NCBI RefSeq assembly: GCF_000423885.1
Contig: NZ_AUIV01000039.1
Location: forward strand, 1-22,816
Length of the DNA stretch: 22,816 nucleotides
Direction of reading: 5' to 3'
Source: Thermomonas fusca DSM 15424
GTDB taxonomy: Bacteria > Pseudomonadota > Gammaproteobacteria > Xanthomonadales > Xanthomonadaceae
Every line of letters begins with the position of its first letter. Position 1 is the first letter of the stretch. The notes under the pieces were generated by a model that saw nothing but the letters and a program-made list of their open reading frames with translations, was not told where the DNA came from and did not search any database. Position numbers and translations under genes: made by a program. This document shows, piece after piece, positions 22,726 through 22,816 of the stretch.

Positions 22726-22816
22726 GGAAAGTCTGAACAACTCGCCACCTGTGGGCGACAATAGGGCATCACCTCCGGGATGACTTCTGATGCAGCTGAC
22801 ATTCGGTGACGCCGAA
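22726..22816 (+). mobile_element. IS5-family element, left end (cut by window edge)
   Basis: The sequence starting GGAAAGTCTGAACAA at 22726 looks like an IS5-family terminal inverted repeat. It is preceded by CTAG (22722-22725), which fits the YTAR-type 4-bp target duplicated by IS5 elements. A transposase start follows 64 bases in. The right end and second target copy are outside the window. Confidence 0.75.
22790..22816 (+). CDS. IS5-family transposase, first nine codons
   Basis: The frame from ATG at 22790 reads MQLTFGDAE and runs off the window. This is the characteristic N-terminus of IS5-group transposases, in which it is usually followed by a KRKxTRRE segment. A moderate ribosome site (GGGATGA) lies upstream. 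Only the N-terminus is available, so whether the element is intact cannot be judged. Confidence 0.75.

Noticed and set aside
1..22816. CRISPR arrays, tRNA or rRNA genes, integrase attachment sites
   Set aside because: None seen: no regularly spaced direct repeats with spacers, no cloverleaf-like segment, and no phage integrase or repeated tRNA end in the window.

Overview
The window is a chromosomal or plasmid-borne heavy-metal resistance island. It is G+C-rich, and its gene content looks like the Xanthomonadaceae/Lysobacteraceae (Xanthomonas, Stenotrophomonas, Lysobacter, Pseudoxanthomonas group). That placement is an inference from family knowledge: a CopL-type ORF ahead of copA, the copLAB order with an overlapping copA/copB junction, and the IS types. 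No rRNA, tRNA or phylogenetic marker gene is present to prove it.

Layout. (1) The left edge (1-291) is the 3' end of an IS3-family transposase. Directly against it, on the minus strand, is an OLD/GajA-like nuclease ATPase gene (246-1718) that keeps its ATPase core but has lost its C-terminal part; its last codons are antisense IS sequence. (2) A minus-strand cobalt/zinc/cadmium-type operon runs leftwards from about 10.63 kb: a small His-rich secreted protein, czcC, czcB, czcA, a damaged hupE/ureJ-like gene, an MFS transporter with a His-rich tail, and a frameshifted yqaA-like membrane protein gene. (3) From about 10.75 kb a plus-strand copper module runs rightwards: copL, copA (multicopper oxidase), a severely shortened copB, a secreted NTF2-like protein, a DUF411 lipoprotein, copC and copD. 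(4) A second plus-strand operon follows (16.2-22.6 kb): a small Cys/His-rich secreted protein, then cusC, cusB and cusA for Cu(I)/Ag(I) efflux. (5) The right edge is the left end and first nine codons of an IS5-family element, inserted at a CTAG target beside a hairpin.

How the genes work together. CzcCBA should pump divalent cations from periplasm to outside, and CusCBA should do the same for monovalent copper/silver. CopA would oxidise Cu(I) in the periplasm, while CopC/CopD and the DUF411 lipoprotein would bind or move periplasmic copper. No sensor kinase, response regulator, MerR or ArsR gene lies in the window, so regulation is encoded elsewhere or in the leaders.

Most notable pattern. 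Each of the three metal operons begins with a short secreted ORF rich in metal ligands (His, or Cys plus His). Each of these is followed by a 62-125 base untranslated spacer that can fold into one or more perfect or near-perfect hairpins just before the first large gene. This suggests a shared leader-ORF/hairpin control arrangement. A second theme is decay: yqaA carries an 8-bp tandem duplication frameshift, hupE has a strong ribosome site pointing into the wrong frame, copB has an in-frame internal deletion, and the OLD gene is cut by an IS.
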